From JAVBOP01 sp031550405 (GTDB lineage: Bacteria > Bacteroidota > Ignavibacteria > Kapaibacteriales > UBA2268), in assembly GCA_031550405.1 (NCBI GenBank), contig JAVBOP010000014.1, positions 1-8,835 of the forward strand: a stretch of 8,835 bases of DNA. Direction: 5' to 3'. The translations under genes and the position numbers were made by a program. The notes beneath the pieces are model-generated. The model saw nothing but the letters and a program-made list of their open reading frames with translations, was not told where the DNA came from and did not search any database. Below are positions 7,501 through 8,835 of this stretch, piece by piece. Each line of letters opens with the position of its first letter. Within the stretch, counting starts at the first letter, position 1.

Positions 7501-8755
7501 ATTCTTGAAATAATGGAGAAGATTTAGGGCAAACTTTTGAACCAATAGTTTTTATTTTCTTTTTACCATCAATTTCAACCTCAATTTGGTTACTTTCAAA
7601 TTCACAAAAACTTACCAATCCCTTTTGGCTTTTCAATCTGCGTTGATAAAAAATTATCACATCGCGTATTTCTTGTTTCAGCTCATCAGTTAATTTTTTA
7701 TGATATTCGGCTTGTTTGTCCCAAATTGTATTAAATTCGTCCAAATAATCCTGACGATAGAATACCATATTTCGCAAACTTGTATTTGGATTTTCTGCTA
7801 AAACCGACATTTGATATTGCCCGACAGTCAATTTGTTAAAATACAATTCTTTACTTCTGTCGCTAATAGAACCCAAATATCCACTTGAAGTGTTAATTTG
7901 AATATTAATTTGTTGCAAAACAATAACTAATTGTTCTAAATCCAATTTTTCTGCCAATCCTTTTACACGCCAAACGTAATTTTCAATTTTTTGCTCTGCT
8001 GCCTTGCCTTGCCTTTTTATTCCAACCAGTTCTATCCCTTTTTCCTTGAACGCATTTGCACAGATAGCCCAAACAGCATCTCGTTTCTTGTTGCGAAGTT
8101 CTTCTTTTAATTCATTTGTGAAAATTTCAGGATAAAACCCCTGTTGCTTTGTCCAAATTTGATCAAATTCCATTTGCAAATCCGAACGATAAAAATCAGG
8201 AATATATTTTTTGCCTTCCTGCAAAAGTTGTAAGCAGAATTGCCCGGGTGTTAAATTTTCTTCATATAATCTTTTGGCTATTGACATGCCATCAATCAGC
8301 TGACCTTCATCTTGCGATTTTGCTTTTCTACTGCTTTTATATCCTCGTTTTTTGTTGATCATCAACAATACACGGGCAAATTGTTCAAGCGTAATCTCAT
8401 TGGTAGCAGCTTTTGCTCTTAAACGGTAAGTTTCAAAAGTAGTTCTATTGCCATTCTCAGATAGAATAGTGGTATCAAAAATAAAATTATGTTCCTTTAA
8501 AATTTCAATCAGGTTTTCTCTACGAAGCTTGTAGCGCTGAAGATTACGTCTCATACTTCTTTTCAAAGTTCTTTCAGCATTTGTTGTGATACTTTTCCCT
8601 TTTTCGAAGTTTGTTCGTTCATCAACTGTAAGAGGATTAACCCTAGCTCCAAGTTTTATAATTGATGATTTTTCATATTTATCTTGGGCTTCACTCACCA
8701 ACGCCCAACCGATGGAATTTGTACCTAAATCAAGACCTAAAATTTTCTTTGCCAT
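4520..8755 (-). CDS. cas9: CRISPR-associated endonuclease Cas9, type II-C
   Basis: This RNA-guided DNA endonuclease uses crRNA paired to tracrRNA to cut both strands of matching DNA. It is 1411 residues, at the large end typical of Bacteroidota II-C Cas9. Domains in order: RuvC-I (LGLDLGTNSIGWALV, catalytic Asp9), arginine-rich bridge helix (about 58-85, RTLKRSMRRNLQRYKLRR), REC lobe to about 710, RuvC-II (IRIELARE, Glu722), HNH (FDIEHIIPQSRLF, His806 with Asn829), RuvC-III (HRHHAMDALTVAF, His972 and Asp975), and a C-terminal WED/PAM-interacting region from about 1086 that includes LTPRGRLHLETVYG at its entry. All residues needed for both nickases are present, so it should be active. Two internal duplications are visible, one in REC and one in the C-terminal region. 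The ATG gives the normal RuvC start. No consensus TAnnTTTG promoter is seen in the 80 bases upstream, so its promoter is either atypical or within or beyond the divergent tracrRNA gene. GC is clearly lower than in kce. Confidence 0.98.
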   Translation of the reverse strand: MAKKILGLDLGTNSIGWALVSEAQDKYEKSSIIKLGARVNPLTVDERTNFEKGKSITTNAERTLKRSMRRNLQRYKLRRENLIEILKEHNFIFDTTILSENGNRTTFETYRLRAKAATNEITLEQFARVLLMINKKRGYKSSRKAKSQDEGQLIDGMSIAKRLYEENLTPGQFCLQLLQEGKKYIPDFYRSDLQMEFDQIWTKQQGFYPEIFTNELKEELRNKKRDAVWAICANAFKEKGIELVGIKRQGKAAEQKIENYVWRVKGLAEKLDLEQLVIVLQQINIQINTSSGYLGSISDRSKELYFNKLTVGQYQMSVLAENPNTSLRNMVFYRQDYLDEFNTIWDKQAEYHKKLTDELKQEIRDVIIFYQRRLKSQKGLVSFCEFESNQIEVEIDGKKKIKTIGSKVCPKSSPLFQEFKIWQILNNIQIIEKASGVKGFLEQEAKEALIEELSIKAKMSKAEVLKFLFKNNKEITLNSKNTQDTKKKNQDELFDKPITFKVSNLDLNYKEGIEGNRTQAALFEAYRKIVELSGHGEYDFSKMNADEIIKIISSIFAGLGYNTDILKFDSSVEGNDFEKQQMYKLWHLLYSFEGDNSNLGNEKLINKISQLYAFPYEYAKIIADVTFKDDYGNLSTKAMRKILPFLKDGNEYSLACEYAGYRHSKDSLTKEEKEKKILKDKLNILPKNSLRNPVVEKILNQMINVINSVIESYGKPDEIRIELARELKKSAKEREDLTAAIGKSTKENEEYKKILQKEFGIVHVSRNDIIRYRLYKELEYRGYKTLYSNTYISQEKLFSKEFDIEHIIPQSRLFDDSFSNKTLECRSVNIEKSNDTAYDYVLHKYEKDGLNEYLLRIEELYKNEKISFTKYKKLRMKGADIPDGFIERDIRDTQYIAKKAKSILEELVKDVISTTGSITDRLREDWQLIDIMQELNWDKYSKLGLTEIIENRDGHKIRRIKDWTKRNDHRHHAMDALTVAFTKLSHIQYLNNLNARSDKSSSIYGIETKELYRDEKGKIRFNPPMPLNEFRAEAKKYLENTLISIKAKNKVVTINTNITNKKNGSNKKKQLTPRGRLHLETVYGRIKQQNVEFKKVNGTFDKEQILKVTKKIYREGLLKRLEEFDNEPKKAFTGKNSLDKNPIFLDEMQTKKLPDKVPTISWETIYTIRKEVSHDLNVDKIIDPKIKTILSNRLKEFNNDAKKAFSNLDENPIWLNKNKGIVIKRVTISGVSNAEALHDKKDKDGNIILNENGRSQPVDFVNTGNNHHVAIYRDENGNLQENVISFFEATMRVNNGFPIIDKEYKKSEGWEFLFSMKQNEYFVFSNEETGFNPYEIDLLNPDNYALISPNLFRVQKISNKDYFFRHHLETKVENIDSLKNISWLRLGLNGIQNIVKVRINHIGEIVHVGEY

Positions 8756-8787
8756 AATTTTATATATTTTTTATTTAAAAACTTTCG

Positions 8788-8795
8788 TATATTTG
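8788..8795 (+). promoter_or_regulatory. Candidate promoter for the tracrRNA, divergent from cas9
   Basis: The plus strand reads TATATTTG, a match to the Bacteroidota -7 consensus TAnnTTTG. Transcription would begin about 6-8 bases downstream, exactly where the anti-repeat-like sequence begins. No clear TTG -33 element is visible upstream. It faces away from cas9 and cannot serve that gene. Confidence 0.55.
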
Positions 8796-8800
8796 TACCA

Positions 8801-8835
8801 ATTAATAATATAATCAAATCACAATAAGGATTATT
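8801..8835 (+). ncRNA. Putative tracrRNA, 5' part (cut by window edge)
   Basis: The RNA expected from the promoter just upstream contains AATCAAATCACAAT, then AAGGATTATT at the window end. This follows the order of the S. pyogenes tracrRNA, where the anti-repeat runs directly into the AAGGCTAGTCC nexus; here the nexus would be completed by CC just outside the window. The anti-repeat would pair with a repeat starting (A/G)TTGTGATTTGATTA, and GTTGTGATTTG is a common start of II-C repeats in Bacteroidota. Position next to cas9 is also usual for tracrRNA. The 3' hairpins and terminator are not in the window, and no array is available to confirm pairing, so this is an inference from motif and place. 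Confidence 0.65.

Noticed and set aside
8583..8590. GTTGTGAT, the same as the predicted repeat start
   Set aside because: It is only 8 bases, lies inside the cas9 coding sequence and does not continue as the predicted repeat.
8756..8835. Consensus promoter for cas9 on the minus strand
   Set aside because: No TAnnTTTG is found on that strand. A TTTG followed after 17 bases by TACAAATA was considered but both the -7 element and the spacing are off.

Overview
The window looks like a piece of a Bacteroidota (probably Bacteroidales) chromosome. The evidence is the AT-rich sequence, promoters of the Bacteroidota TAnnTTTG type with TA-rich leaders, and a Cas9/Cas1/Cas2 set that reads like type II-C systems of that phylum. 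All protein genes lie on the minus strand, so transcription runs from the right edge to the left. The only plus-strand gene I can argue for is a tracrRNA cut by the right edge.

Right part (about 1755-8835): a type II-C CRISPR-Cas locus with an extra gene. A full-length cas9 (1411 aa, all RuvC and HNH catalytic residues present) comes first. Divergent from it, at the window edge, is a promoter followed by what I read as the anti-repeat and start of the nexus of a tracrRNA. Downstream of cas9 is a 360-base gap, and then a second transcription unit: an ATPase of the archaeal-ATPase/ATPase_2 type with a C-terminal winged helix, then cas1, then cas2. The spacing is 6 bases between ATPase and cas1, and cas1 and cas2 overlap by 11 bases. 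This unit has its own near-consensus promoter, with short direct and inverted repeats overlapping the -33 element. II-C loci normally carry only cas9, cas1 and cas2, so an ATPase leading the adaptation operon is the most notable thing here. A 43-base piece of the ATPase gene (41 identical) is also duplicated in the gap before its promoter. No CRISPR array is visible; the tracrRNA predicts how its repeat should start, and the array must lie outside the window.

Middle (about 1300-1754): 450 bases without a convincing gene. It holds a G-rich tract and a likely terminator just after cas2, a possible coding remnant, and a promoter for the next gene.

Left part (1-1298): host metabolism and secretion. 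A complete BKACE/DUF849 enzyme, best read as 3-keto-5-aminohexanoate cleavage enzyme (kce, lysine fermentation), ends in a clear terminator. A new promoter then drives a secreted protein of which only the N-terminal 125 residues are present. By eye, kce is clearly richer in GC than cas9, which fits an imported CRISPR locus next to resident genes.
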